From NCBI RefSeq assembly GCF_014217565.1, contig NZ_CP043661.1, positions 124,001 through 188,000 on the forward strand: DNA of 64,000 bases, read 5' to 3'. The translations under genes were made by a program, and so were the position numbers. Of this stretch, positions 9,158 through 18,018 are shown piece after piece (the first letter of the stretch is position 1; each line of letters starts with the position of its first letter). The notes under the pieces were generated by a model that was not told the origin of the DNA, did not search any database, and saw only the letters and a list, made by a program, of their open reading frames with translations. The DNA is from Kribbella qitaiheensis. Its GTDB lineage: Bacteria; Actinomycetota; Actinomycetes; Propionibacteriales; Kribbellaceae.

Positions 9158-10696
9158 TCAGTCCCGGAAGTAGAAAGCTGAGAGCCGGCTTCGGACCAGG
9201 TCGCGGCGTCGCTGTGGCGCTTCTACTCCGTTGTCATCGGTGGCCGGCGGAAGCTCGTACGGGATCTTCTCTTCGTGGGCGCTCAGCCGATACGCGTCGT
9301 ACTTCGAGATCGGCGCGTGCTTCTCGACGTACTCGCCGTTCGGGAGCCGGAGGATGATGCCCGTCTCGCGGCCGTGCAGTACGCGCTCGCGATCGGCTCT
9401 CTGCAGCGACAACGCGATCCGCCGGGTGATCCAGAATGCGGCGAGTGGCCCGAGGAAGATCAGGATCCGGCAGATCCAGGTGATGGTGTTGATCGAGGAG
9501 TGGAAGTTGGTCGCGATCAGGTCGTTGCCGCTGTTCAGCCAGAGCACGCCGTAGAAGGTGATGATCGCGACGCCGATCCCGGTCCGGGTCGGCACGTTGC
9601 GGGGCCGATCCAGCAAGTGGTGTTCGCGTTTGTCACCGGTCACGAACTGTTCGATGAACGGATAGAGCGCCACGAACCCGATAAACAGAGGCGGCATCAA
9701 CAGGGCCGGTACGACGACGTTCCAGCTGATCGTGATGCCGAACAAATGCGACTCGATGCCGGGCATCAGGCGGACCGCGCCATCGAGCCAGGCCATGTAC
9801 CAGTCGGGCTGGGAACCCGCGGTGACCTCGGCCGGGTTGTACGGACCGTAGAGCCAGACGGGGTTGATCTGCAGGAGCGCGCCCATCATGGCCAGCACGC
9901 CGAAGACGACGAAGAAGAAGCCGCCGGCCTTCGCCGCGTAGACCGGCAGCAGCGGAAAGCCGACGACGTTCTTCTCGGTCCGGCCGGGGCCGGGGAACTG
10001 CGTGTGCTTGTGGTAGACGACGAGGAACAGGTGCACCGTGATCAGGCCCAGCAGGATTCCTGGGATCAACAGCACGTGCACGGTGTAGAACCGGGAGACG
10101 AAGTCGTCACCCGGGAACTCGCCGCCGAAGATGAAGAACGACATGTACGTGCCCACCACAGGCGCGGCCAGGACGAGCCCTTCGGTGATCCGCAGCCCGG
10201 TGCCGGAGAGCAGGTCGTCGGGGAGGCCGTAGCCGATGAAGCCCTCGACGATGCCGAGGAACAGCATCACGATCCCGATCAGCCAGTTCAGCTCGCGGGG
10301 TTTGCGGAACGCGCCGGTGAAGAAGGTACGCAGTAGATGAATGCTCATCGCGGCGACGAACAGCACGGCCGCCCAGTGGTGGATCTGCCGCATCAGCAGA
10401 CCGCCGCGGATGTCGAACGAGATCCGCAGGGTCGACTCGTAGGCCTCCGACATGTGGAGGCCCTTGAGCAGGCTGTACGACCCTTGGTACTCCACTTCCC
10501 CCATCGACGGGGTGAACCAGAGGGTGAGGAAGATGCCGGTCAGGATCAGGATGATGAAGCTGTAGAGCGCGATCTCGCCGAGCATGAACGACCAGTGGTC
10601 GGGAAAGACCTTGCGCAGGTTCTTCTTCCCGAGCTTCCCGATGCCCAGCCGGTCGTCGAGCCACCGCAATCCCGGCGGGAACTCCTGGTTCGCCAT
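9158..10696 (-). CDS. qcrB: Cytochrome b subunit of a bc-type quinol oxidoreductase (orphan paralogue)
   Basis: A 512-residue integral membrane protein of the b6/b family. Haem ligands are expected in RQIHHWAAVLFVAAMSIHLL and in YTVHVLLIPGILLGLITVHLF; the Qo-site motif appears as PDWY, as in actinobacterial QcrB. Multiple hydrophobic helices and a long polar C-terminus (about 110 residues) fit the family. The ATG at 10696 follows GGAGG by eight bases. There is no qcrA or qcrC nearby, so this is probably a second, stand-alone copy rather than part of the main qcrCAB operon. The promoter overlaps a palindrome shared with the epimerase gene. Confidence 0.9.
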   Translation of the reverse strand: MANQEFPPGLRWLDDRLGIGKLGKKNLRKVFPDHWSFMLGEIALYSFIILILTGIFLTLWFTPSMGEVEYQGSYSLLKGLHMSEAYESTLRISFDIRGGLLMRQIHHWAAVLFVAAMSIHLLRTFFTGAFRKPRELNWLIGIVMLFLGIVEGFIGYGLPDDLLSGTGLRITEGLVLAAPVVGTYMSFFIFGGEFPGDDFVSRFYTVHVLLIPGILLGLITVHLFLVVYHKHTQFPGPGRTEKNVVGFPLLPVYAAKAGGFFFVVFGVLAMMGALLQINPVWLYGPYNPAEVTAGSQPDWYMAWLDGAVRLMPGIESHLFGITISWNVVVPALLMPPLFIGFVALYPFIEQFVTGDKREHHLLDRPRNVPTRTGIGVAIITFYGVLWLNSGNDLIATNFHSSINTITWICRILIFLGPLAAFWITRRIALSLQRADRERVLHGRETGIILRLPNGEYVEKHAPISKYDAYRLSAHEEKIPYELPPATDDNGVEAPQRRRDLVRSRLSAFYFRD

Positions 10697-10719
10697 CACT
10701 CTCACCTCCGTCGAACTTG

Positions 10720-10783
10720 CTCATAAGTTATGCATGCCTCGCGCGGTCGTGTAAAGCGGACCGCCTGAGCTGCATAAGTTCGG
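10720..10783 (-). promoter_or_regulatory. Palindromic sites in the qcrB promoter
   Basis: On the coding strand TGCATAACTTATGAG (complement of 10720-10734) contains a TAACTT -10-like box, and a second related copy, CGAACTTATGCAG, lies at the complement of 10770-10782. The same sequence family (CTGCATAACTTGTGCAG read on the minus strand) stands before the epimerase gene at 19971-19987. A shared regulator is inferred. Confidence 0.45.
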
Positions 10784-10881
10784 CCAGGTTCACGGGAGGT
10801 TGAGCGGGCGCAGTACCGGGTGGATGCCGTGGGCGATCTGGCGATTGCCCGGCGGGTACCGCGGCTGCGGCAGCGCGGGGG

Positions 10882-11991
10882 TCAGGAGATCCATCGGACG
10901 GCGGAGTTGAAGACGCCCGTCCAGTTGAAGACGGCCATGTTGTCCCAGCCGTCGCCGGATCCGTTGATGTCGGCGGGATCCCAGCCGTTGCCGGTGGTGG
11001 CGATCCAGGTCGGTTCCCAGTAGAAGACCCCGATCGCGCCGCCCGCCTTGGCCGCGTTCTGGACAGCGGTGAACGCTGCTCCTTGACCGGTCCAGGTCGC
11101 CGCGTAGCCCGAGCAGGCCGAGTTGATGCTGTTCGAGGTGCTGTCGGCATTCGCGAGCGTGAACGGCGCTGCTGTCTCTGCCAGGATCACCGGCTTGGCG
11201 TAACGGGTCCGGACATCCGAGACCACGCTGGTCAGGTTGGACATCGTGCCGTGCCAGTTGCAGTAGTACGACAGACCGGTGATGTCCCAGTTGACGCCCT
11301 TCGCGGTGATGCCGTCGTAGAACCATCGTGCGTTCGAGTCGCTGTCGGCGTCGGCGGTGTGGATGATCACCTGGGTCCCGCTGTTGCAGGCCTTGGTCGC
11401 GTTGTAGCCGGACTTCAGCAGGTTGCTGAGATTGGTGAAGTCGTTGTTGACGACCTTGCCGTCGTTCCACAGCATGCCGACGTTGATCTCGTTGCCGATC
11501 TGCACGCTGTCGGGTGTGGTGCCCTGCGCCTTGAGGCTGTTGCAGACGTTGTACGTGTAGTTGTAGACATCGGTGGTCAGCGCGCTGATGCCGTGGCTTG
11601 CCCAAGCGGCCGGCTTGGCTTGTTTGCCAGGGTCCGCCCAGGTGTCTGAGTAGTGGAAGTCGACGAGGAGTTTGAATCCTTTGGCCTTGACGGTCTTGGC
11701 GTAGGTCAACACCTTGGCCAGATTGTTGTAGCCGCTCACGGGGTTGTTCCAGATCCGCAGTCTGACGTAGTTGACGCCGGCCGACTTCAGCACCTCAAGC
11801 GGATCGGCCGCCACGCCGGCGGACGTGTAGTACTTCGCGCCTACCTCGATGCCGCGCTGCAACGAGGACACGTCAGCCCCTCGCATGGACAGCGTGCTGG
11901 TGACCTGCGCATCGGCACTTGCTGTCGTCCCTGTTGCTGCGAGCACTGTCACCAGCAGTGCTCCCAGAATCGTGACTTTCCTGGTGGACAT
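10882..11991 (-). CDS. Secreted arabinogalactan endo-beta-1,4-galactanase (GH53), single domain
   Basis: Hydrolyses internal beta-1,4-galactosyl bonds of galactan outside the cell. Residues 1-28 form a signal peptide (KVTILGALLVTVLAATGTTASADA), and the rest is a GH53 (beta/alpha)8 domain: RGADVSSLQ near the start, DFHYSDTWADPGKQ, the acid/base Glu in QIGNEIN, and the nucleophile Glu in ILAETAAPFT, ending with WEPTWI. 369 residues. AAGGAG precedes the ATG at 11991 by five bases. It is the last gene of the minus-strand operon GH42-GH53-GH53, 15 bp after its GH53 paralogue. Confidence 0.93.
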   Translation of the reverse strand: MSTRKVTILGALLVTVLAATGTTASADAQVTSTLSMRGADVSSLQRGIEVGAKYYTSAGVAADPLEVLKSAGVNYVRLRIWNNPVSGYNNLAKVLTYAKTVKAKGFKLLVDFHYSDTWADPGKQAKPAAWASHGISALTTDVYNYTYNVCNSLKAQGTTPDSVQIGNEINVGMLWNDGKVVNNDFTNLSNLLKSGYNATKACNSGTQVIIHTADADSDSNARWFYDGITAKGVNWDITGLSYYCNWHGTMSNLTSVVSDVRTRYAKPVILAETAAPFTLANADSTSNSINSACSGYAATWTGQGAAFTAVQNAAKAGGAIGVFYWEPTWIATTGNGWDPADINGSGDGWDNMAVFNWTGVFNSAVRWIS

Positions 11992-12006
11992 GGCATCTCC
12001 TTGGGT

Positions 12007-13587
12007 TTAGCGGGGTGGGTCCGGGGCGAAGTCGTGGGCGGCGGGGAGCAGCCTGTCGTGGAAATCGAAGAGGGCCTGGTTCTCCCAGGCGTTGCCTGAG
12101 GTGGGGTCGGCCGGGTCCCAGCCGTTGCCGGCGGCGGCGGTCCAGGCGGGCTCCCAGTAGACGGTGCCGATTCCGCGCCCACCCGGTGCCGCGGCGACGG
12201 CGTCCTGTACTGAGCGGAACGCCGCTGCCTGACCTTGCGGGGTAGCCGGGTAGCCGGGCACCAGCTCGGAATCGAGGTCGATGATGTTCGGGTACGGTGC
12301 GTCGGCGTCATCCGCCAGCGTGAACGGGTAGGCGGTTTCGACCACCAGTACGTCGCGGTCGTAGCGGGCCGACAGCGTGCTGATCGCCGCCTGGAGATCG
12401 GCGAGACTGCCGTGCCAGTAGCCGTAGTAGGACAAGCCGATGACGTCGAACGGCACACCCCGGCTCACGACGTTGTCGAACCACCAGGTCAGCGAGTCGA
12501 CGCCGTTGTTGATGTTCGTCAGGTGCAACAGGATCTGGGTCCTGGGGTCGACGGCCTTCACCGCCCGCTGACCCGCCTTGAGGAACGAGGCGAGGTTGTC
12601 CCACTGCGCTCCCACCACCTCGTCGTCCGGGTTGACGTCCCAGGTCTGCCCGAGCGGCCACAGCATGCCCGGATTGATCTCGTTGCCGATCTGGACGTAA
12701 TCGGCAGTGATCCCTGCCGCCTTCAGCGCGGTGAGAACCTGGTGCGTGTGCTCGTAGACCTTCGTGGCGACCTGCGGAGCGGTGAGGCCCTGCCAGGCCG
12801 CCGGCATCGTCTGGCTGCCGGGATCGGTCCAGCGGTCGGAGTAGTGGAAGTCCACCAGGAGTTTCTGATGCGCCTTCTTGATCCGGCGCGCGGTGGCGAC
12901 GACCTGCGAGGTGGTGTTGTACCCGTCGGCCGGGTCGACCCAGACCTTGAGCCGGCCGAGGTTCGCGCCCGCATCGGCCAGGATCCGTACTGCGTCACCA
13001 CGGCGGCCGTCGGCGGTGCGGTAGACGGCGCCGAAGTCCTCGTTCTTCGCCAGGCTGGACAGATCCGCACCCCGGATCGCCCTGGTGACCCGGCCGGGAC
13101 TCAGTGTCAGCCGGTTGAAGGTAGCCCAGTCGCCAGGACCACCTTTGGTCGTCAGGCGCACCGTGCAGCGCGAGCTGGTCACCAGCGCCGAGACGGCCAC
13201 CCGGACCCACGCCTGGTCCTGGGCGGTCACCGGCGCGACGGCGTACCGGTCACTGCCGCATCCCTGCAGGCTGATCGTCGTCGCTCCGATCAGGCCGCCG
13301 GTCCTGACGTAGGCGGCGAACGTCCACCAACCACGGGACAACCCGACCACGTTCTGACTGGTGCTGACGGCGAAGCGGTCCGCTGAGCGATGTGCCAGCT
13401 GAGCGCCGGTGTCACCGGTCTCTGTCTTCGCGGCGGTGCGTGTGCCGGTGACCTGCCAGCCCGACAGGCCGGCCTCGAAGTCCCCATTCCGCAGTACGGC
13501 GGCGGACGCGTCGGCCCTGGCTATGCCGACGCCGCAGATCAGTGATCCGCCGGCCAACAGGACGGCGGCCTTTCGGGCGAGCCTCAC
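12007..13587 (-). CDS. Secreted arabinogalactan endo-beta-1,4-galactanase (GH53) with N-terminal binding module
   Basis: A 526-residue secreted protein. After a signal peptide (about residues 1-28) comes a beta-rich domain of about 130 residues (NGDFEAGLSGWQVTG...) resembling a CBM of the galactose-binding-like fold, then a GH53 catalytic domain with DFHYSDRWTDPGSQ, QIGNEIN (acid/base) and LVVETAYPFT (nucleophile). The GTG start at 13587 follows AAGGAG by seven bases. It starts 12 bp after the GH42 stop, in one operon. The module probably targets insoluble or branched galactan. Confidence 0.92.
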   Translation of the reverse strand: MRLARKAAVLLAGGSLICGVGIARADASAAVLRNGDFEAGLSGWQVTGTRTAAKTETGDTGAQLAHRSADRFAVSTSQNVVGLSRGWWTFAAYVRTGGLIGATTISLQGCGSDRYAVAPVTAQDQAWVRVAVSALVTSSRCTVRLTTKGGPGDWATFNRLTLSPGRVTRAIRGADLSSLAKNEDFGAVYRTADGRRGDAVRILADAGANLGRLKVWVDPADGYNTTSQVVATARRIKKAHQKLLVDFHYSDRWTDPGSQTMPAAWQGLTAPQVATKVYEHTHQVLTALKAAGITADYVQIGNEINPGMLWPLGQTWDVNPDDEVVGAQWDNLASFLKAGQRAVKAVDPRTQILLHLTNINNGVDSLTWWFDNVVSRGVPFDVIGLSYYGYWHGSLADLQAAISTLSARYDRDVLVVETAYPFTLADDADAPYPNIIDLDSELVPGYPATPQGQAAAFRSVQDAVAAAPGGRGIGTVYWEPAWTAAAGNGWDPADPTSGNAWENQALFDFHDRLLPAAHDFAPDPPR

Positions 13588-13599
13588 GATTGTTCTCCT

Positions 13600-15636
13600 T
13601 CAGCTGGTGCGCAGGACCCGGACGGCGCCGGCCGGCACCGTGATCGTGGTCGCGTGGTCGGTGCCGGTGAGCAATTCGGTGCCTTGAGCAACGACCTCGG
13701 CGGGTTCGGCGGAGTTGTTGATGAGGAACAGGTAGTCACCGCGCTGGATGAGGTCGAGGTCGGCCGGCAGATCGCGCCGAGGGCCGATTCCCGCGTCGGC
13801 GTACACGGCAGACATCACGGTGGCGAGCGAATCCGAAGTGAACCGGGTGGCGACGTACCAGGCGGCGCCGTTCTGGTGGCGCCGGCGAGTGAGCGCGGGT
13901 CCACCTGCGACCGGACCGTCGACGAATCGCCCGAGCACTTCGGTTGCGTCCGAGGTGGGGACGACCTGCTCGCTCCAGACGTCACCGGACAGGTGGGCGT
14001 TCAGACCCTCCACGGTCAGCGAGTCGCCCGCCCGAAGTGGCGCGAATTCCTCGACAGTGAGCCCGAGCACGTCACCCAGCGGCCCGATCAACCCCTGCGG
14101 ATGGACGCCGTCGTTCTCGTCCACGATGCCGGAGAAGTACGAAACGAGGAGATGGCCACCGGCGGCGACGTACTCGTCGAGGTTGTCCGCCGCGGGCTGG
14201 TCGAGCAGATACAGCTGTGGAGCGATCACCAGCTTGTACTTCGAAAGGTCGGCGGCCGGGTGCGCGAAGTCGACGGCGACCTTGTCCTGCCAGAGCCGCT
14301 GGTAGAACGCCTCGGTGCGCTCTCGATGGCCGAGATCGACGCTGGGCCGCCAGTCGAGGTCCTGTGCCCAGTTGGACTCCCAGTCCCACAGGATCGCGAC
14401 GTCCGCGCTGCTCCGGCTGCCCCGAACCTCGCCGAGGGTTTCCACCACCTGGCCGAGGTCGACCACCTCGCGCCAGGTCCGCGTCGTGGCGCCACCGTGC
14501 GGCAGCATCGCCGAATGGAACTTCTCGGCACCCTTGCGGGAGGCGCGCCACTGGAAGAACAGCAGCGCATCGGCTCCACGGGCCAGGTGGGTCAAGGAGT
14601 TGCGGGCCATCTCGCCAGGCTGTTTCGCCAGGTTGCGGGGCTGCCAGTTGACCGCAGAGGTGGAGTGTTCCATCAGCATCCACGGGTTGCCCTGGGCAAG
14701 GGATCTGGTCAGGTCGGCGTCCATGGCCAACAGCACGTGGCTGTCAGGGCGTTCGGCGGTCAGGTAGTGGTCGTTCGCGACCAGGTCGACCTCTTGGGCC
14801 CAGGCCCAGTAGTTGATCCCGGGGCAGCTGGAAGCCATGAAGTTGGTGGTGATCGGCAGGCCGGGGGAGTGCTGCCTGATGAGGTCGCGCTCGAGGACGA
14901 AACACTGGCGCAGCGCGTGGTCGCTGAATCTGGCGAAGTCGAGTCGCTGGGACGGGTTGAGGACGCTCGCGGCCGCGGCCGGAGTACGGATCTCGTCGAG
15001 GTCGCCGTACCGCTGACCCCAGAAGTGCGTGCCCCAGGCCTCGTTGATCGCGTCCAGCGAGCCGTAGCGGTCGAGCAGCCAGCGGCGGAACGCGATCGCC
15101 GAGAACTCCCCGTGGCACTCGAGCACCGGAGCGCCGTACTCGTTGTGCACGTGCCACATCGCGACCGCGGGGTGAGTGCCGTACCGCGAAGCGAGGGCGC
15201 CCGTGATCCGGGCGACCGCGTCCAGGTAGGCGGGAGCGCTGGGACTCATCGCCCCTCGTGATCCCGGTCCCAGCCGCCGGCCGTCGGCGTCGACCACCCA
15301 GGCCCCGGGATGGGCGCGGTAGAGCCAGGCCGGCGGCGCCGCGGTCGGCGTGCCGAGATCGACGCGGATACCTGCCGCGTGCAGCAGTTCCAGGATCCGG
15401 TCGAGCCGGCTGAAGTCGAACTCACCAGGACGCGGTTCGAGCATCGCCCAGGAGAAGATCCCGACGCTGACCAGGTCGACGCCCGCTTCGCCCATCCGGG
15501 CGATGTCCTCGTGCCAGGTCGCCTCCGGCCACTGCTCGGGGTTGTAGTCACCGCCGAAGGCGAGGCCGCGAAGGCCCGGCGGCCAGGCGAGGACCAGCTC
15601 GGAACCGGTGAGCTGATCGAGACGGTCCAGACTCAT
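13600..15636 (-). CDS. GH42 beta-galactosidase
   Basis: A 678-residue intracellular (no signal peptide) beta-galactosidase that would cleave galacto-oligosaccharides released by the two GH53 enzymes. GGDYNPEQWPEATW marks the GH42 start, the acid/base Glu sits in WHVHNEYGAP, the nucleophile in WMLMEHSTSAVNWQ, and trimerisation and small C-terminal domains follow. The ATG at 15636 has AAGGAG four bases upstream; an in-frame ATG at 15729 would place 31 residues of non-homologous sequence over the promoter and operator. First gene of the minus-strand galactan operon. Confidence 0.94.
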   Translation of the reverse strand: MSLDRLDQLTGSELVLAWPPGLRGLAFGGDYNPEQWPEATWHEDIARMGEAGVDLVSVGIFSWAMLEPRPGEFDFSRLDRILELLHAAGIRVDLGTPTAAPPAWLYRAHPGAWVVDADGRRLGPGSRGAMSPSAPAYLDAVARITGALASRYGTHPAVAMWHVHNEYGAPVLECHGEFSAIAFRRWLLDRYGSLDAINEAWGTHFWGQRYGDLDEIRTPAAAASVLNPSQRLDFARFSDHALRQCFVLERDLIRQHSPGLPITTNFMASSCPGINYWAWAQEVDLVANDHYLTAERPDSHVLLAMDADLTRSLAQGNPWMLMEHSTSAVNWQPRNLAKQPGEMARNSLTHLARGADALLFFQWRASRKGAEKFHSAMLPHGGATTRTWREVVDLGQVVETLGEVRGSRSSADVAILWDWESNWAQDLDWRPSVDLGHRERTEAFYQRLWQDKVAVDFAHPAADLSKYKLVIAPQLYLLDQPAADNLDEYVAAGGHLLVSYFSGIVDENDGVHPQGLIGPLGDVLGLTVEEFAPLRAGDSLTVEGLNAHLSGDVWSEQVVPTSDATEVLGRFVDGPVAGGPALTRRRHQNGAAWYVATRFTSDSLATVMSAVYADAGIGPRRDLPADLDLIQRGDYLFLINNSAEPAEVVAQGTELLTGTDHATTITVPAGAVRVLRTS

Positions 15637-15662
15637 GAAACTCCTTCTGCGCCGACCAGGAA

Positions 15663-15676
15663 TGGGAACGGTCCCA
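15663..15676. promoter_or_regulatory. LacI-type operator at the GH42 promoter
   Basis: TGGGAACGGTCCCA is a near-perfect palindrome with the CG centre typical of LacI-family sites. On the minus strand it lies directly downstream of a TTCTAT -10-like box with TTCACA upstream at -35 spacing, so a bound repressor would block the GH42-GH53-GH53 operon. Confidence 0.7.
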
Positions 15677-15722
15677 ATAGAAGCATGAGAGTTATTCCGT
15701 TGTGAAGAGGGGAATCTCGGCG

Positions 15723-15764
15723 TTGACATCTGCTGGGCATCCTGTCGTAATGGGACCGGTCACA
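15723..15764 (+). promoter_or_regulatory. Promoter and LacI-type operator of the ABC-transporter operon
   Basis: TTGACA at 15723-15728, 17 bases, then CGTAAT at 15746-15751 form a sigma-70-type promoter; the palindrome TGGGACCGGTCACA (15751-15764) follows at once. It matches the operator on the other side of the divergent region (15663) in 11 of 14 bases, so one LacI protein probably controls both directions. Confidence 0.7.
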
Positions 15765-15784
15765 GTCGAGCACGACAAGAACGG

Positions 15785-17095
15785 ATGGGCATCATGGGCC
15801 GGAGAGGTTTCGCCGCGATCGTTATCGCGGCCGCACTGTTGGCGACCGGATGTTCGGGGCAGGATCAGCCCGAGCAGCAGGCGACCGGACCGGTCAGCCT
15901 GACGTTTTGGACCTGGGCGCCCAACATGGACAAGGTCGTCGCGTTGTGGAACCAGAAGAACCCGGACATCAAGGTCACCGTCAACAAGCAGGACGGCGGC
16001 GACCCTGCCGTCACCAAGCTGCTGACCGCGACGAAGGCGGGCAGTGGCGCCCCTGACGTCATGCAGGCGGAGTACCAGAAGATCCCGACCCTGGTCGCGG
16101 CCGAGGCGCTCGCGGACATCTCCAAGGACCTCGACCCGGCCGTCGCCAAGGCGTTTCCGGAAGCGGTCTGGGGCGGCGTGACGCTCGGTTCCGACGCCGT
16201 GTACGCCGTACCGCAGGACACCGGTCCGATGGTCTTCTACTACCGCGAGGACGTCTTCAAGCGTCTCGGTCTGCAGGTCCCGAAGACCTGGGCGGAGTAC
16301 GCCGAGGCCGCGCGGAAGATTCACCAAGCCGACCCGAAGCAGTACCTCGGCACGTTCTCGGCGGCGGACGCGGGCTGGTTCGCCGGCCTCGCCCAGCAAG
16401 CCGGCGCATCCTGGTGGGGCGTCGATGGGCAGTCCTGGTCGGTCGCCATCGACAGTGAGGCGACGCGGAAGGTCGCCGACTTCTGGGGCGGCCTGGTCGA
16501 GGAAGGTGTCATCGGCAACAAGCCCATGTACACCCCGGCCTGGAATGCGGGCCTCAACAACGGCACCCAGGTCGGCTGGGTCAGCGCGGTCTGGGGACCG
16601 GGCGTGCTGGAAGGCAATGCGGCCAAGACGGCCGGCAAGTGGAAGCTGGCTGCGATGCCCCAGTGGGACGCCGGTAAGGAGGCCACTGGTGCGTGGGGTG
16701 GATCGGCCACCGGCGTGACGAGTCAGAGCAAGCACGCGGTTCAGGCCGCGAAGTTCGCCGCCTGGTTGAACACCGACCCCGAAGCCGTCAGGGCACTGGC
16801 TCAGATCAGTGGCGTCTACCCGGCCGCGACCGCCGGTCAGACCGACGCGCTGACCACGCCGCCGAAGTTCTTCGCCAACCAGCCCGACTTCTACCAGACC
16901 GCGGCCAAGGCGGCAGGAACCGTTGCCCCGTTCACCTACGGCCCCAACGTGAACGTCGCCTACAACGCCTACAACGACGCGTTCGGCAAGGCGGCCGACA
17001 CGAAGAAGAAGTCGGCGTTCCTGACCGCGCTCACCTCGATGCAGGCGACGACGATCAAGGATCTGACCGACGGCGGCTTCACCGTCGCCAAATGA
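15785..17095 (+). CDS. Sugar ABC transporter substrate-binding lipoprotein
   Basis: A family-1 extracellular solute-binding protein of 436 residues. The lipobox LLATGCSGQ places the lipidated Cys near residue 23, after an Arg-containing start and hydrophobic stretch. LTFWTWAPNMDKV and the TKLLTATKAGSGAPDV segment match sugar-binding lobes. The start may be ATG 15785 or ATG 15794; neither has a strong ribosome site. Its stop overlaps the first permease by ATGA. Position between galactanases and permeases suggests it captures galacto-oligosaccharides. Confidence 0.92.
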   Translation: MGIMGRRGFAAIVIAAALLATGCSGQDQPEQQATGPVSLTFWTWAPNMDKVVALWNQKNPDIKVTVNKQDGGDPAVTKLLTATKAGSGAPDVMQAEYQKIPTLVAAEALADISKDLDPAVAKAFPEAVWGGVTLGSDAVYAVPQDTGPMVFYYREDVFKRLGLQVPKTWAEYAEAARKIHQADPKQYLGTFSAADAGWFAGLAQQAGASWWGVDGQSWSVAIDSEATRKVADFWGGLVEEGVIGNKPMYTPAWNAGLNNGTQVGWVSAVWGPGVLEGNAAKTAGKWKLAAMPQWDAGKEATGAWGGSATGVTSQSKHAVQAAKFAAWLNTDPEAVRALAQISGVYPAATAGQTDALTTPPKFFANQPDFYQTAAKAAGTVAPFTYGPNVNVAYNAYNDAFGKAADTKKKSAFLTALTSMQATTIKDLTDGGFTVAK

Positions 17096-18018
17096 GAGCG
17101 TCAGCTCGCCGGCGTCCGCCCCGCAAGGTCGCACCGTACGTCTTCCTGGCACCGGCCATCCTGCTCTTCGCGGGCTTCATGGCCGCGCCGATCGGCTACG
17201 CCGTCTACCTGAGCTTCCGTGCGACGAAGGTGAGCGGTCTCGGTCTCGGCAAGGGCGCCCGCCGGGAGGTATGGGCCGGGTTGGCGAACTATCGACGGTC
17301 ACTGGCCGATCCCGAGTTCGTCGACAGCGTGGGCAGGGTCGCCCTCTACGGCCTGTTACTGGTTCCGGTGATGATGGGCCTGGCCTTGCTCTTCGCGCTC
17401 CTGCTCGACAGCGGGCGCGCCCGTGGCCGCGGGTTCTCCCGGACGGCGATCTTCCTTCCGTACGCCGTACCCGCGGTGATCGCCTCGCTGCTGTGGGGGT
17501 TCCTCTACCTGCCCGACGTGAGCCCTTTCGCCCACGTCGCGGGCCAGCTCGCGCTGCCGTCGCCGGAGTTGATGTCGTCGCGGTACATCCTGTTCGCGGT
17601 CGCCAACATCGCCCTGTGGGGAGGCGTCGGCTTCAACATGATCGTGCTCTACACCTCACTCGGTGCGATCTCGTCCGACCTGTCCGAGGCAGCCCGGCTC
17701 GACGGCGCCGGCGAACGCCAGATCGCGCTGCGGATCAAAGTGCCGATCATCGCGCCGTCGCTGATCATGACGTTCGTCTTCTCCTTGATCGCGACGTTGC
17801 AGGTCTTCGCCGAGCCGACCACCCTGCGCCCGCTCACCAACAACATCTCGACCACCTGGACGCCACTCATGAAGGTCTACCGCGACGCGTTCACCCGTGA
17901 CGACGTGTACTCCGCGGCCGCCACCTCCGTCGTCATCGCACTGGCGACCCTCGTGCTCTCGTTCGGCTTCCTCCGCCTGGTCGGACGCCGGGCCTTCGGT
18001 CAGGAGGCGCGGCCATGA
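17092..18018 (+). CDS. Sugar ABC transporter permease (MalF-like)
   Basis: A 308-residue inner-membrane permease with six predicted helices beginning at YVFLAPAILLFAGFM. The EAA loop that contacts the ATPase is EAARLDGAGERQIALRIKVP. The ATG at 17092 overlaps the binding-protein stop, and the stop overlaps the second permease, so three transporter genes are coupled. No ATPase gene is present; a shared MsiK-type ATPase elsewhere is expected. Confidence 0.93.
   Translation: MRASARRRPPRKVAPYVFLAPAILLFAGFMAAPIGYAVYLSFRATKVSGLGLGKGARREVWAGLANYRRSLADPEFVDSVGRVALYGLLLVPVMMGLALLFALLLDSGRARGRGFSRTAIFLPYAVPAVIASLLWGFLYLPDVSPFAHVAGQLALPSPELMSSRYILFAVANIALWGGVGFNMIVLYTSLGAISSDLSEAARLDGAGERQIALRIKVPIIAPSLIMTFVFSLIATLQVFAEPTTLRPLTNNISTTWTPLMKVYRDAFTRDDVYSAAATSVVIALATLVLSFGFLRLVGRRAFGQEARP

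Noticed and set aside
8776..9357. Protein-coding gene downstream of aroQ
   Set aside because: Frames on both strands overlap the qcrB end or repeats, have no start signal and no recognisable domain.
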